From Gemmatimonadota bacterium (GTDB lineage Bacteria; Latescibacterota; UBA2968; UBA8231), in the NCBI GenBank assembly GCA_002724215.1, contig PBOD01000021.1, positions 53,354 to 86,817 of the forward strand: 33,464 nt of DNA. Direction: 5' to 3'. Every line of letters begins with the position of its first letter. The stretch's first letter is position 1. The notes beneath the pieces were generated by a model, which was not told the origin of the DNA, did no database searches, and saw nothing but the letters and a program-made list of their open reading frames with translations. This document shows, piece after piece, positions 1-7,868 of this stretch. The position numbers were made by a program, and so were the translations under genes.

Positions 1-1214
1 TGCTCGTCGAAAAGACCGGTATGTTGGGCGGGACGACAACCACAGGCGGGGTCAATTTCCCCGGCCTTTTCCATGCCTGGGGCCAGCAGGTAATCGCCGG
101 AATTGGCTGGGAACTAGTTACTCGTTGCGTGGCCGAAGCAGGTGGAAGCCTACCAAATTTTGCAGACTATCACCGCCCCCACTGGCAGCTCCAAATCCGC
201 GTGAACCGTTTTCTCTATGCAGCACTCTGCGACGAGGCGGTAGTCGATGCCGGTGTCGAGGTCCTCTTCCACAGCATGCTCGCCAGCCTCGACGTACCAG
301 GCGCAGGACAGCACTGGACAGCCACGCTCTGCACCAAAGATGGGCTGACCGAGGTCAATGCTGCGGTGGTGATCGATACCACGGGGGACGCCAATGCCAC
401 TGCACTGGCCGGTTTGCCAATGCATATCCCAAGCGAAAACCAGCCGGCCACATTATCCTGTCAGGCCCTTGGCTACGATCCGCAAGATCTCGATATCGAC
501 GTCATCAACCGCGCCTTTGATGCCGAAGTAAAAGCGGGGCGATTAGCCTATACCGATGCGTCCTGGAATACCAACAGTCCCAACATCGGCCGTTGGCTCG
601 AAAGCCGCGGCGTTAGTGCCAACCATATTCATCACATCAACGCCCGGAACAGCGAGGGCAAAACTCGATTGGAACTGGCGTCGCGCAAGAGCCTACTTCG
701 ACTCTACCGTTTCCTCAAGCAACAAGCCGGTTTGGAGCAACTGATCATCGAACAGATTTCACCCGAGTGTGGAGTACGTGAAACAGCTACCATCCAAGGC
801 AAGTGCACAGTGACCGTCGAGGACTACCAAGCCGGTCGCGTTTGGGATGATGCGGTCTGTTATTCCTTCTATCCCATTGACCTTCACAAATCTACGGGCG
901 GCGGGCTACAAATGGAGCCGCTCGCCGAGGGAGTCGTGCCAACATTGCCGCGCAGAGCGCTGCTGCCGGCAGGCAGCAATAACTTCCTGGTGGCAGGGCG
1001 TTGTATCGCCAGCGATCGTTTGGCCAACTCTGCTTTGCGCGTACAGGCGACCTGTATGGCTACTGGTCAGGCTGCCGGCGCAATGGCCGCACTCAGCGCA
1101 TCGACAGGGGTCGACCCAGAAGATATCCTCATATCAGAAGTGCATGCCCTCCTTCGTGATCACGGTGCAATTATACCGGGAGATGTTCCGATCCTCGCTG
1201 AACAAGAGCGTTGA
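1..1214 (+). CDS. FAD-dependent oxidoreductase, C-terminal part (cut by left edge)
   Basis: The frame is already open at the first bases and reads LVEKTGMLGGTTTTGG before the first ATG at 21, so the true start and the N-terminal FAD-binding GxGxxG strand lie outside the window. VEKTGMLGG followed by a Gly/Thr-rich stretch is what follows the dinucleotide-binding fold in the FAD_oxidored family (PF12831). The C-terminal part has the usual FAD-closing segment: a PECGVRET motif, then FLVAGRCIASDRLANSALRVQ, then a hydrophobic ATGQAAGAMAA helix. These proteins are flavoenzymes of mostly unknown substrate, often found near carbohydrate or sulfatase genes. Codon and base use is less GC-rich than in most later genes, as in the spacer that follows. 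The family call is firm and the substrate is unknown. Confidence 0.85.
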   Translation, partial: LVEKTGMLGGTTTTGGVNFPGLFHAWGQQVIAGIGWELVTRCVAEAGGSLPNFADYHRPHWQLQIRVNRFLYAALCDEAVVDAGVEVLFHSMLASLDVPGAGQHWTATLCTKDGLTEVNAAVVIDTTGDANATALAGLPMHIPSENQPATLSCQALGYDPQDLDIDVINRAFDAEVKAGRLAYTDASWNTNSPNIGRWLESRGVSANHIHHINARNSEGKTRLELASRKSLLRLYRFLKQQAGLEQLIIEQISPECGVRETATIQGKCTVTVEDYQAGRVWDDAVCYSFYPIDLHKSTGGGLQMEPLAEGVVPTLPRRALLPAGSNNFLVAGRCIASDRLANSALRVQATCMATGQAAGAMAALSASTGVDPEDILISEVHALLRDHGAIIPGDVPILAEQER

Positions 1215-1613
1215 GTTCGTACAGACAAGCGTATATCTCAGACCGATAGTTCGTTAGCGTTTTTGCAGAGCTCAGATCCCAGGTCAGCTATCACCGATGT
1301 ACAAAGGAGATGAGAATATGAGATGGCGAGACCTCAATGGCATAACGACACTGGTTTTCTCACGGACAATGGTTGCTCTCCCATCCTCACATTCTTTGGG
1401 ATTGATCGCCAGGATGATATCATTTGGATGGTCTGGGCGCAGTCATTACCTTGCTGTCAGTGGAAGCCGAACAGTACCTTCGAAACACTAGTACACACAG
1501 TACACCACGCGATCATCGATAAATGACGATGGGCGATGCTCTGCACCTCTACCTTCGGGCAAAATGTAACTATACGTACCTAAACTTTATTTTTTTGAAA
1601 AAAAGGGACTCGG
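1215..1613. other. AT-richer spacer with a possible decayed short gene
   Basis: This 399-base spacer is clearly less GC-rich than its surroundings. A good ribosome-binding sequence (AAAGGAGAT at about 1302-1310) sits 8 nt before an ATG at 1318, but that frame (1318-1491, 57 aa) does not look like a known protein. The overlapping frame from ATG 1323 to 1526 (67 aa) reads more like protein, with the segment TFFGIDRQDDIIWMVWAQS. The third frame then continues plausibly with LLSVEAEQYLRN. That pattern fits a small gene broken by frameshifts. Just before the next gene lies TTTATTTTTTTGAAAAAAAGGG, with a possible -10-like TATACG at 1571-1576. No RNA gene was recognised. Confidence 0.35.
1318..1526 (+). 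pseudogene. Possible frameshifted small coding remnant
   Basis: Two or three overlapping frames share protein-like character. From 1323 the frame gives MARPQWHNDTGFLTDNG and then a Trp-rich segment (IIWMVWAQS). After about 1440 the neighbouring frame gives ITLLSVEAEQYLRN, and the first frame ends with VHTVHHAIIDK. A strong Shine-Dalgarno sequence precedes ATG 1318. One frameshifted gene would explain this, but no family is recognised, and chance open frames in an AT-richer spacer remain possible. Confidence 0.25.
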
Positions 1614-2306
1614 ATGCAAAAGACGCTAAGCGCTCTACTGACGGTTGCACTGATTGTTGGTCTGGCGGGCAATTCGGAGGGTGAGACTTACACGGAGGAA
1701 GCGGTGGATCAGGCGCCGAATCCACACTATTCTCGGTATTTTTTCGCGCCGACGGCTTTTCCGCTGCAAAAGGGGAATGGCTATATACAAACGACCTGGC
1801 TGGTGGCCTGGTCGGCACATTACGGTATCGCGGATTATGGCTCGATCGGTTTTGTGACCACCCCTGTGGGCAGGCCGTTTTTCCTCACGCCCAAGATCGG
1901 TATGCGGGTTGCGGACAAGTGGTACACGGGTGGTGGAGTGATGCTGGGCTATGTCGACGGAGATCCATTGGGCATCGGCTACGGACTGAGTACCTGGGGC
2001 GATATCGAGCAAAATCTGACATTCGGCTTGGGTTGGGCCTTCGGTGCGGGCGACGTCGAGCAGTCGCCGCTACTGAGCATCAATGCGATGAAGCGATTTG
2101 CCGATTCGTGGATGATGATGTTTGAGTCCTGGATCTTTACCGAGGACGTGTCGGATTTACACCTGCTGCTCTACGGAGTGAGGTGGCATCGCGGCGGCCA
2201 GAACAGTCTGGATCTCGGATTCATCATTCACCGCGAATTCGTGGAAGAGTGGAACAATACCTTTTTTCTGGGCATTCCCTATTTCGGCTGGACCTTCGGT
2301 TTCTAA
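1614..2306 (+). CDS. Putative outer-membrane beta-barrel protein
   Basis: The 230-aa product starts with a Sec-type signal peptide (about residues 1-23: basic Gln-Lys start, hydrophobic LLTVALIVGLAG core). The rest is rich in alternating aromatic and glycine residues. The segment SRYFFAPTAFPLQKGNGYIQ opens a series of predicted beta strands such as IGYGLSTWGDIEQNLTFGLG, and the chain ends in GWTFGF. A terminal Phe after an aromatic-alternating strand is the usual recognition signal for the outer-membrane BAM machinery. It resembles uncharacterised small barrels of other Gram-negative phyla; ligand and role are unknown. The ATG at 1614 is preceded by a weak purine run (AAAAAAAGGGA) and places the signal peptide at the very N-terminus. 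No same-strand partner adjoins it. Confidence 0.75.
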   Translation: MQKTLSALLTVALIVGLAGNSEGETYTEEAVDQAPNPHYSRYFFAPTAFPLQKGNGYIQTTWLVAWSAHYGIADYGSIGFVTTPVGRPFFLTPKIGMRVADKWYTGGGVMLGYVDGDPLGIGYGLSTWGDIEQNLTFGLGWAFGAGDVEQSPLLSINAMKRFADSWMMMFESWIFTEDVSDLHLLLYGVRWHRGGQNSLDLGFIIHREFVEEWNNTFFLGIPYFGWTFGF

Positions 2307-2452
2307 ACTCTGTTCTCGCTGGTGCTGTCTGGCTGGATGGCACCAGTGTCCGGCAAGGGCATCAATCGCTCGGCAGTGCGCTCAATGTACGCCATCGCCG
2401 CCAGGTCGTACCCGCCCGAGGTGTCGCCCCGGTCTACGGTGGTGTATACTCT
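2303..2452 (-). pseudogene. Start-less protein-like frame downstream of the DMT exporter
   Basis: After an in-frame TGA (2453-2455) the minus strand stays open for 49 codons and reads very like protein: VYTTVDRGDTSGGYDLAAM, then AYIERTAERLMPLPDTG. Its TAG stop overlaps the stop of the convergent barrel gene. The only ATG is at 2395, which would give 30 residues, yet the sequence before it is equally protein-like. A 3' remnant of a lost gene or a frameshifted reading frame fits best. No family is recognised. Confidence 0.3.
2319..2346. repeat. Inverted repeat between convergent genes
   Basis: CTGGTGC (2319-2325) and GCACCAG (2340-2346) form a perfect 7-bp stem with a 14-nt loop, between the convergent barrel gene and DMT exporter. 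The position suits a bidirectional terminator, but no T tract follows on either strand, so termination is only a guess. Confidence 0.3.
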
Positions 2453-2489
2453 TCAGCTCAAGGCTGCGGTCTTCAAGTAAAAACGCCCC

Positions 2490-3380
2490 TCATATCACCA
2501 CCCACACCCCCACCAGACACAACCCCATCCCCGCCACTACCTGCCAGGTCACCTGCTCCTTGAGAAAGACCATTGCCATCGCCATGCCGAATACCGGCGA
2601 GATCGACGTCAGTACCGCGACCTTGCCGACTGTAGACTGGGTAATGGCGTAGAGGAAGAGATTGGCGCCCAGCCCCATCCCCAGACCCCCGGTGAGTCCG
2701 ACGATCACAAAGCTGCGCCAACTGATGCCCCGCAGCGATTCGTTGCCGCTGGGCAGGATGCGGAAGAAGTAGACCAGCAGCGCGATAAGCGGCATGCGCA
2801 CCGCGTTGGCATGGGTGGTGTCGAGATGGGATGTCGCGGGTTTGAGCAGCGTGGAGGACAGGCCCCAGAGGACGGAGGCAGCCAGCGCGAGGAAGACGCC
2901 ATAGCGCAGGCGCATGTCCTGCGCGTCCTCCTCTTTCTCGCCGAGGCCCGAAAGCAGCGCGACCCCGGCGACCACCAGCACTGAGCCCAATACCAGCGCC
3001 AGGGTCATTGGCTCGCCCAATAGCGCGCTTTCCCACAACAGGGTCGTCAGTGGAAAAGTACCGGTCAGCGCCATGGTGCGCGAAACGCCGATCTCCTTGA
3101 TGCCGCCCAGGTAGAGGGTGTCGCCCAGGGCGATGCCGAGGGCGCAGCCGATAAATAGCAGCGCCCAATCTTGCCACGGCACGAGGGCCAGATCGGCGAT
3201 GGGCGGCGCAACGAAGGGTACGGCCACCCACAGCATGAGACCAGCGACTCCGCAGCGGATGCAGTTCATGGCCGCAGGGGAGACCAGGTGCGATTGGGTG
3301 CGGAGGATCAGCCCGTTGAGCGCCCAGACGAAGGCACACCCCAGCGCGGCCAGCTCGGCCGCGGAGACGAAGCCGGGCAA
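2490..3380 (-). CDS. DMT-superfamily transporter (EamA family), copy 1
   Basis: The 296-aa protein is almost entirely hydrophobic, with about ten membrane segments in two EamA repeats. The first repeat begins AELAALGCAFVWALNGLILR and the second begins around VFLALAASVLWGLSSTLLKP. EamA proteins of this length are inner-membrane exporters or importers of small metabolites such as amino acids, sugars or nucleosides; substrate cannot be read from sequence. The start is a TTG only 6 nt after the TAA of the upstream gene, and no ATG occurs until well inside the first repeat, so TTG is the most reasonable choice. It is the last gene of a three-gene operon after two tandem proteins of unknown function, which suggests it moves something they make or use. 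Confidence 0.85.
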   Translation of the reverse strand: MPGFVSAAELAALGCAFVWALNGLILRTQSHLVSPAAMNCIRCGVAGLMLWVAVPFVAPPIADLALVPWQDWALLFIGCALGIALGDTLYLGGIKEIGVSRTMALTGTFPLTTLLWESALLGEPMTLALVLGSVLVVAGVALLSGLGEKEEDAQDMRLRYGVFLALAASVLWGLSSTLLKPATSHLDTTHANAVRMPLIALLVYFFRILPSGNESLRGISWRSFVIVGLTGGLGMGLGANLFLYAITQSTVGKVAVLTSISPVFGMAMAMVFLKEQVTWQVVAGMGLCLVGVWVVI

Positions 3381-3386
3381 GAAGTG

Positions 3387-4568
3387 TTAAAAGCGGCCGT
3401 GGTGCGACTCGGCTGGGGCCTGGTATGCGACGTTGAGGTGCGGCGTCGCAAGCAGTTGGTGGCCCTCGACCCTGGAGGTCAGGCAGCTTTCTAACGCACC
3501 GCTGACGATGAGGGTGCGCTCGGCGGGATAGGGGGCCACTCCCGTTTCGATCATCTCCCATATTTTGGCCACGAAACAGGCCGAATAGGTGACATTGGGC
3601 GTCGGCGTGAGGAAGAATTGCGTCGAGACGGGATTTTCTTCGCCCTTGAGCTTGCAGGCGAAGGTATAGTCGCGGATCGCGCCGTTGAGCATCAGCAGCG
3701 TGGTCTTGAGGCCGTCGTTGTGCTCGATAAAATAGGCGGCCGGCTCTTTAACCAGCCCGGGCAGCTCGCCATTGCCGAGCAGATCCTGGGTGCGGCCGTC
3801 CTCGTCGGTCTTGCCGCACGGGGTGTCGCTGCGCGAGAGCGCAGATTCTAAGAGCTCCAGCGAATAGCGGCCGTCCTCGCCGGCTTTCCACACCTCGTCG
3901 CCTTCGATCAACTGCACCGATTTGACCCCGGTCTCGCCGCCCGCGCGTCGCTCGATCATGCACTGCATGGCCTCAAGCGCGTGGTAGTCCATCGGGTCGG
4001 AGCCGCCGCAGCCGACCATCAGCGCTTCTTCGATCTCGCAGCCCAGCGGCAGCTCGACGTCGGGCAGGCGGTAGGTGACCGGCAGCGAGGAGCCGGCCAG
4101 GATCGGGAAGCCGAGCCGATGGCCGTCGTCGACCATCTCCCTGGCCTTGTCGAAGCTGTAGGAGAGGTGCTTGTCGTTGTAGACGGGCACGACGCGGCCG
4201 TCCTCTTCGAAGACTTTGACGCACTCCTTGAAGAATTCGTAGCGTGGGTAGAGCACCTGGCCCTTGTCGTTTTTGGGATAGTCGCCGTGCTCGCCGATGA
4301 TCAGCACCGCGTCACAGGCCAGCTCGTCGCCGCCGCAGCGCAGGGCCTCGGCGATGGTCGGATAGACCGCGCCCCCGAACTCCCGCGCGCGGTCTTCGCT
4401 CTGGTCGCCCTCGGGTTTCTGATCGACGTAGATCGAAACCAGTTTGCAATCGGGGCGGTGCCACTGGCCGCCGTAGGGATAGCCGACGAAAAAGCGGTCG
4501 GCGAAGTGCTGGGCGTGCGAAAGATAGCGGTAGATGGTGGCGATGACGGCGATGCGCTTGGTGGCCAT
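3387..4568 (-). CDS. Conserved protein of unknown function, tandem paralog B
   Basis: This 393-aa soluble protein has no signal peptide or membrane segment. It opens with a Rossmann-like strand (KRIAVIATIYRYLSHAQH). Motifs shared with its neighbour follow: IGEHGDYP near residue 110, LYPRYE, YNDKHLSY near 150, GSSLPVTYR near 180, ALEAMQCMIERR near 215, then PAERTLI and TPHLNVAYQ near the C-terminus. Similar unannotated proteins occur in Planctomycetota-type genomes. I cannot assign a reaction; a distant Gfo/Idh-like fold is possible for the N-terminus but not shown. The ATG lies 3 nt after the stop of paralog A, with GGAG inside the end of that gene as its ribosome site. The EamA exporter follows 6 nt downstream, so all three are probably co-transcribed. 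Confidence 0.8.
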   Translation of the reverse strand: MATKRIAVIATIYRYLSHAQHFADRFFVGYPYGGQWHRPDCKLVSIYVDQKPEGDQSEDRAREFGGAVYPTIAEALRCGGDELACDAVLIIGEHGDYPKNDKGQVLYPRYEFFKECVKVFEEDGRVVPVYNDKHLSYSFDKAREMVDDGHRLGFPILAGSSLPVTYRLPDVELPLGCEIEEALMVGCGGSDPMDYHALEAMQCMIERRAGGETGVKSVQLIEGDEVWKAGEDGRYSLELLESALSRSDTPCGKTDEDGRTQDLLGNGELPGLVKEPAAYFIEHNDGLKTTLLMLNGAIRDYTFACKLKGEENPVSTQFFLTPTPNVTYSACFVAKIWEMIETGVAPYPAERTLIVSGALESCLTSRVEGHQLLATPHLNVAYQAPAESHHGRF

Positions 4569-4571
4569 GGA

Positions 4572-5780
4572 TTACGTTCTCCAGAAAGTCGATTCGGCGG
4601 TCGGCTGGTAGGCAATATTGAGATGCGGGGTGTCGATTTTGGCCTGGTCCTGGTCGAGGCTATCGACCCCGGCGATGACCAGGCCGGAGGTCAGCAGCGT
4701 GCGCTCGACCGGGTAGGTGGCCTTACCGGTCAGGAACATCTGCTCGATGTTGTTGACCAGCGGGCTGAAGAAATTGGCCAGCGTGGTGCGGGCCGGGGGC
4801 ATCGGCAGGTACATCTGAGTTGAGAAGATATCCCCCCCTTTGAGTCGTGCGGCGAAGTTGAAATCCTGAACCAGGCCGTTCATCAGGATCATCGTCGAGA
4901 GCAGACCGTCTTGGTGCTCGTACTGATAAGCGACGGGGCTTTCGACGATCTGCTTCATCTCGTCGATGGTGGGAAAGGGATTGTTGAAGCCGGGTCGGCC
5001 GGGCGTGAGCGTGTGGCTGCGGCAGAGGTTGGCCTCAAAGAGCTCGCGCGACCACACCCCGTCGGCATGGGCCTGCCAGAAGTTGTCGTCGCGGTAGGCC
5101 TGGAGCCATTTGACGCCCGACTCGCCGCCCTGGCGGCGCTCGACCATGCACTGCAGCGTCTCCAGCCCGTGGAAGTCGTAGCTGTCGACGCCGCCGTAGC
5201 AGACGGTGACGGCCTCTTCGGCCTCGGCGCTGGTCGGGAACTCCAAAGAGGGCGTGCGCCAGGTGACCGGTAGCGAAGAGCCGGACATAAAGGCGAAGCC
5301 CATCTCCTGCGAGATATCGTACATTTCCTGGCACCAATCCCAGTTCCACGACAGATGCTTGTCGTTGAAAATGGGTGCGGTTTTGCCGGTGGTGCGGTAG
5401 ACCGAGACGATTTGCTTGAAGAGTTCGTAGCGCGGATAGAGGTGCTGGCCTTTGGGGTTGTGGGCGTAGGACCCGTGCTCGGCGACCAGCAGCACGCCAT
5501 CGACGGCGAGGTCGTCGCCACCCAGGGTTAGCGCGTCGGCGACGGTGGGATAGATCTGCATCTGCGGGAAGCGCTCGGCGCGGTCGCGGCTGAGGTCGGG
5601 CCGGTCTGCCTCGGGGTCGGGATCGACCTGGTCGACGTAGAGAGAGACCAGATCCATCGGTGGGCGGTGGTGGCGTCCGTTCCAGCCATAGCCTTCGAGG
5701 AAGCGATCGACGATGTGCTGGGTGTGGGAGTACTTGTGGTAGATGGTGGTGATGGCGGCGATTTTGGGGCGGTCGGCCAT
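4572..5780 (-). CDS. Conserved protein of unknown function, tandem paralog A
   Basis: The 402-aa product is clearly homologous along its whole length to the next gene. Shared blocks include the TTIYHKYSHTQH start, VAEHGSYA, LYPRYELF, FNDKHLSW, GSSLPVTWR, LETLQCMVERRQGGESGVK, EHQDGLLSTM, YPVERTLL and TPHLNIAYQ. Invariant His, Asp, Lys and Arg residues inside these blocks suggest an active site, but no known catalytic signature is recognised. It is cytosolic by appearance. It is the first gene of the operon, with a promoter-like TTGCCC-17-TATCTT 48 nt upstream and an AGGA about 10 nt before the ATG. The divergence between the copies looks too large for a recent duplication, so both have probably been kept for different substrates or as a heteromer. 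Confidence 0.8.
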   Translation of the reverse strand: MADRPKIAAITTIYHKYSHTQHIVDRFLEGYGWNGRHHRPPMDLVSLYVDQVDPDPEADRPDLSRDRAERFPQMQIYPTVADALTLGGDDLAVDGVLLVAEHGSYAHNPKGQHLYPRYELFKQIVSVYRTTGKTAPIFNDKHLSWNWDWCQEMYDISQEMGFAFMSGSSLPVTWRTPSLEFPTSAEAEEAVTVCYGGVDSYDFHGLETLQCMVERRQGGESGVKWLQAYRDDNFWQAHADGVWSRELFEANLCRSHTLTPGRPGFNNPFPTIDEMKQIVESPVAYQYEHQDGLLSTMILMNGLVQDFNFAARLKGGDIFSTQMYLPMPPARTTLANFFSPLVNNIEQMFLTGKATYPVERTLLTSGLVIAGVDSLDQDQAKIDTPHLNIAYQPTAESTFWRT

Positions 5781-5827
5781 GAGTCTCGGTCCTGAGGGTG
5801 AGCGGGTACAGGGCTAGATGCGCGGCT

Positions 5828-5856
5828 AAGATAGGAGACAGAGGGTTTGGGGGCAA
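5828..5856 (-). promoter_or_regulatory. Sigma-70-type promoter of the tandem-paralog operon
   Basis: On the minus strand TTGCCC (5856-5851) is followed after exactly 17 nt by TATCTT (5833-5828). Each hexamer matches consensus at four of six positions. Transcription would begin near 5820, giving a 5' leader of about 40 nt before the ATG at 5780. Confidence 0.5.
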
Positions 5857-5950
5857 ATAATGGTCCAGGGCCTTGCAGTTCTACAGAACAGAGCGTGCGG
5901 GAACGGTACTGCAGACCCGTTGCGGGCAGATCACCAAAGTGGCAGACGGC

Positions 5951-7447
5951 TCAGTCCGCGTCGATCCAGCCGAGACTGCGCGCGACGGCCTTTTGCCAGC
6001 GGGCGTAGCCCTCGGTCCGGGCGCGGTCGTCGCGACCGGGCATCCAGCGCCGGTCCTCGCTCCAGTTGGCGCACATCTCCTCGCTACTGTCCCAGAAGCC
6101 GACCGCCAGCCCGGCGGCATAGGCCGCGCCCAGCGCGGTGGTTTCGGCGACGGCAGGGCGGATTACCGGTACGCTGAGGGCGTCGGCCTGGAATTGCATC
6201 AGCAGCTCGTTCTGCACCATGCCGCCGTCGACTTTCAATGCTCGCAAGTCTACCCCGGAATCGGCGCGCATTGCATCGAGCACGTCGCGGGTCTGGTAGG
6301 CGGTGGCTTCCAGGGCTGCGCGGGCGATATGGCCCTTGTTGGCATAGCTGGTCAAGCCGGCGATGACCCCGCGCGCGTCGTCGCGCCAGTGGGGTGCGTA
6401 GAGTCCGGAGAAGGCCGGGACGAAATAGACGCCGCCATTGTTGTCGACGCTGCGCGCCAACTCTTCGACCTCGGGCGCACTGGCGATCAGACCGAGGTTG
6501 TCGCGCAGCCACTGCACCAGTGCGCCGGCGATGGCGATGGATCCCTCCAGCGCGTATGCTGCCGGCTCCGTCGCGAACTGATAACACACCGTCGTCAGCA
6601 GCCCGTGCGCGGAAGGTACGATCTGCTCCCCGGTGTTGAGCAGCATAAAGCAGCCGGTGCCGTAAGTGTTCTTGGCCTCGCCCGCGTCGAAGCAGGCCTG
6701 GCCGACTGTGGCCGCCTGCTGGTCGCCGAGGATGCCGCAAACGGGTAAAGTGGTGCCAAAGGGTCCGTCGGCATCGGTGTGGCCGTAGGGTGTGGCAGCA
6801 CTGCTGGGTTGGATGGCGGGAAGCATGGCGCGGGGAATGTCCATGGCCTGGAGCAAGTCGTCGCTCCAGTCGAGTGTTTCCAGATCCATCAGCAGGGTGC
6901 GCGAGGCGTTGGTCGGGTCGGTGATGTGGGTGCCGGTCAGTTGCCACGCCAGCCAGCTATCGATGGTGCCGAAGAGCGCATCGCCGCGCTCGGCATCCGG
7001 GCGCAGCCCATCGACATGGTCGAGCAACCACTTGATTTTGGGACCCGAGAAATAGGTGGCCAGCGGCAGGCCGGTGCGGGCGCGGAAGCGGTCCTGGCCG
7101 GCGTTTCCGGCGAGCGCGCGGCAGATTGCGTCGGTGCGGGTATCCTGCCAGACGATGGCGTTGTAATAGGGCTGTCCGGTGTGGCGGTTCCAGACAACGG
7201 TGGTCTCGCGCTGGTTGGCAATGCCGACGGCGGCGATTTTGGCGCGGGGGGCTTTGGCGAGCGCGGTGCGTACGGCTTCCTGGGTGCACTGCCAGATTTC
7301 GAGCGGATCGTGCTCGACCCAGCCGGGTTGCGGGTAGAGCTGGCGGTGTTCGAGCTGGTGGGCGGCGACGGCGCGACCCGTGTGGTTGAAGAGCATGCAG
7401 CGGGTGCTGGTGGTGCCTTGGTCGATGGCGGCGATGAGTTGGGTCAT
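5951..7447 (-). CDS. glpK: Glycerol kinase
   Basis: The 498-aa enzyme phosphorylates glycerol with ATP to sn-glycerol 3-phosphate in the cytosol. It has the FGGY-kinase N-terminal phosphate loop ([11 protein letters not shown] at residues 6-16), the RQTT-type region [18 protein letters not shown], the family signature [14 protein letters not shown], and the second ATP-site block [13 protein letters not shown] with [14 protein letters not shown]. Length matches the family norm (about 500). The ATG overlaps the TGA of a short upstream open frame by 4 nt (ATGA), and only a weak purine stretch precedes it. No glycerol facilitator or glycerol-3-phosphate dehydrogenase lies beside it. The product could feed phospholipid synthesis or glycolysis. 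Confidence 0.96.
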   Translation of the reverse strand: MTQLIAAIDQGTTSTRCMLFNHTGRAVAAHQLEHRQLYPQPGWVEHDPLEIWQCTQEAVRTALAKAPRAKIAAVGIANQRETTVVWNRHTGQPYYNAIVWQDTRTDAICRALAGNAGQDRFRARTGLPLATYFSGPKIKWLLDHVDGLRPDAERGDALFGTIDSWLAWQLTGTHITDPTNASRTLLMDLETLDWSDDLLQAMDIPRAMLPAIQPSSAATPYGHTDADGPFGTTLPVCGILGDQQAATVGQACFDAGEAKNTYGTGCFMLLNTGEQIVPSAHGLLTTVCYQFATEPAAYALEGSIAIAGALVQWLRDNLGLIASAPEVEELARSVDNNGGVYFVPAFSGLYAPHWRDDARGVIAGLTSYANKGHIARAALEATAYQTRDVLDAMRADSGVDLRALKVDGGMVQNELLMQFQADALSVPVIRPAVAETTALGAAYAAGLAVGFWDSSEEMCANWSEDRRWMPGRDDRARTEGYARWQKAVARSLGWIDAD

Positions 7448-7620
7448 GGAGCGTCTTCCGCTGCAAATAGCCGGGCCATCTGTAGCAGCGCTTCACCCGC
7501 ACCTGCGACTTCGATCATAGCCCGTTGAATTGCCTCCTTGAAACGTGCGTTATCCGCCGTAAGCGCATTTTGTCCATGGACCCCTGTCCAATTTCCACTG
7601 CGCCGAGCGTTGTCGTGCCA
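7444..7620 (-). pseudogene. Start-less open frame coupled to the glpK start
   Basis: After an in-frame TAA (7621-7623) the minus strand is open for 58 codons and reads like the tail of a protein: TGVHGQNALTADNARFKEAI followed by a helix-forming [18 protein letters not shown]. Its TGA overlaps the glpK ATG. The only plausible start is ATG 7518 (24 aa), with AAGGAGG about 14 nt upstream, which is rather far. It is either a remnant of a gene once coupled to glpK or a short leader peptide. Confidence 0.3.
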
Positions 7621-7857
7621 TTAGCACTCCGTTACGCTTTTTGCCGATGTTGCAGCTGCTAGCGGTCGCAGGGTTCGGAAGATTGCGGGAGTGGATCGGG
7701 CGATCCGCGAGGCGTCCGCGCCATTTCATTCTCCCCCACCCTCCGGTTGGAAGTATAGTAAGATATGTGAGTCTGCAACCGCAACCATTTTCGCGACGGC
7801 TGGACGGCGCGGGCATCGAGGGTTTGCAGATAGCGCACGGCGCCGCCGAGCAGGTCA
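7448..7857. other. Spacer of 410 bases between the DUF4932 gene and glpK
   Basis: No complete gene is visible. On the minus strand, from high to low coordinates, there are three items. First is the start of a short frame overlapping the DUF4932 stop. Second is a promoter-like TATACT at 7754-7759, followed by a purine-rich GGAGGGTGGGGGAG stretch and a 21-codon frame (MARTPRG... ending in CDR). Third is the start-less frame leading into glpK. A tight GGATCG-GG-CGATCC repeat lies near 7694-7707. The spacer looks like the scar of a deleted gene, which is an inference. Confidence 0.35.
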
Positions 7858-7868
7858 TTAGCCGACAT
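7659..7868 (-). pseudogene. Truncated frame coupled to the end of the DUF4932 gene
   Basis: ATG 7868 lies 11 nt inside the end of the DUF4932 gene, in another frame, a typical coupled start. The first 28 residues (MSANDLLGGAVRYLQTLDAR, then AVQPSRKW) look like a genuine protein N-terminus. After that the composition turns unprotein-like and the frame stops after 69 codons. A gene whose 5' end survived a deletion would look like this. The N-terminal segment loosely recalls PLP-dependent decarboxylases, but it is too short for a call. Confidence 0.3.

Noticed and set aside
2445-2450. TATACT on the + strand as a promoter
   Set aside because: No + strand gene follows; the next + gene is far away and the intervening genes are on the minus strand.
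3981-4823. Long + strand frame (280 codons) opposite the tandem paralogs
   Set aside because: It is antisense to two clearly homologous genes. GC-rich codon bias on the real strand keeps the opposite frame open, and the translation has low-complexity Val/Ala/Asp repeats with no motif.
5873-6748. Long + strand frame opposite glpK
   Set aside because: glpK is unmistakable on the minus strand across the whole stretch, so the frame is a mirror effect of its codon bias.
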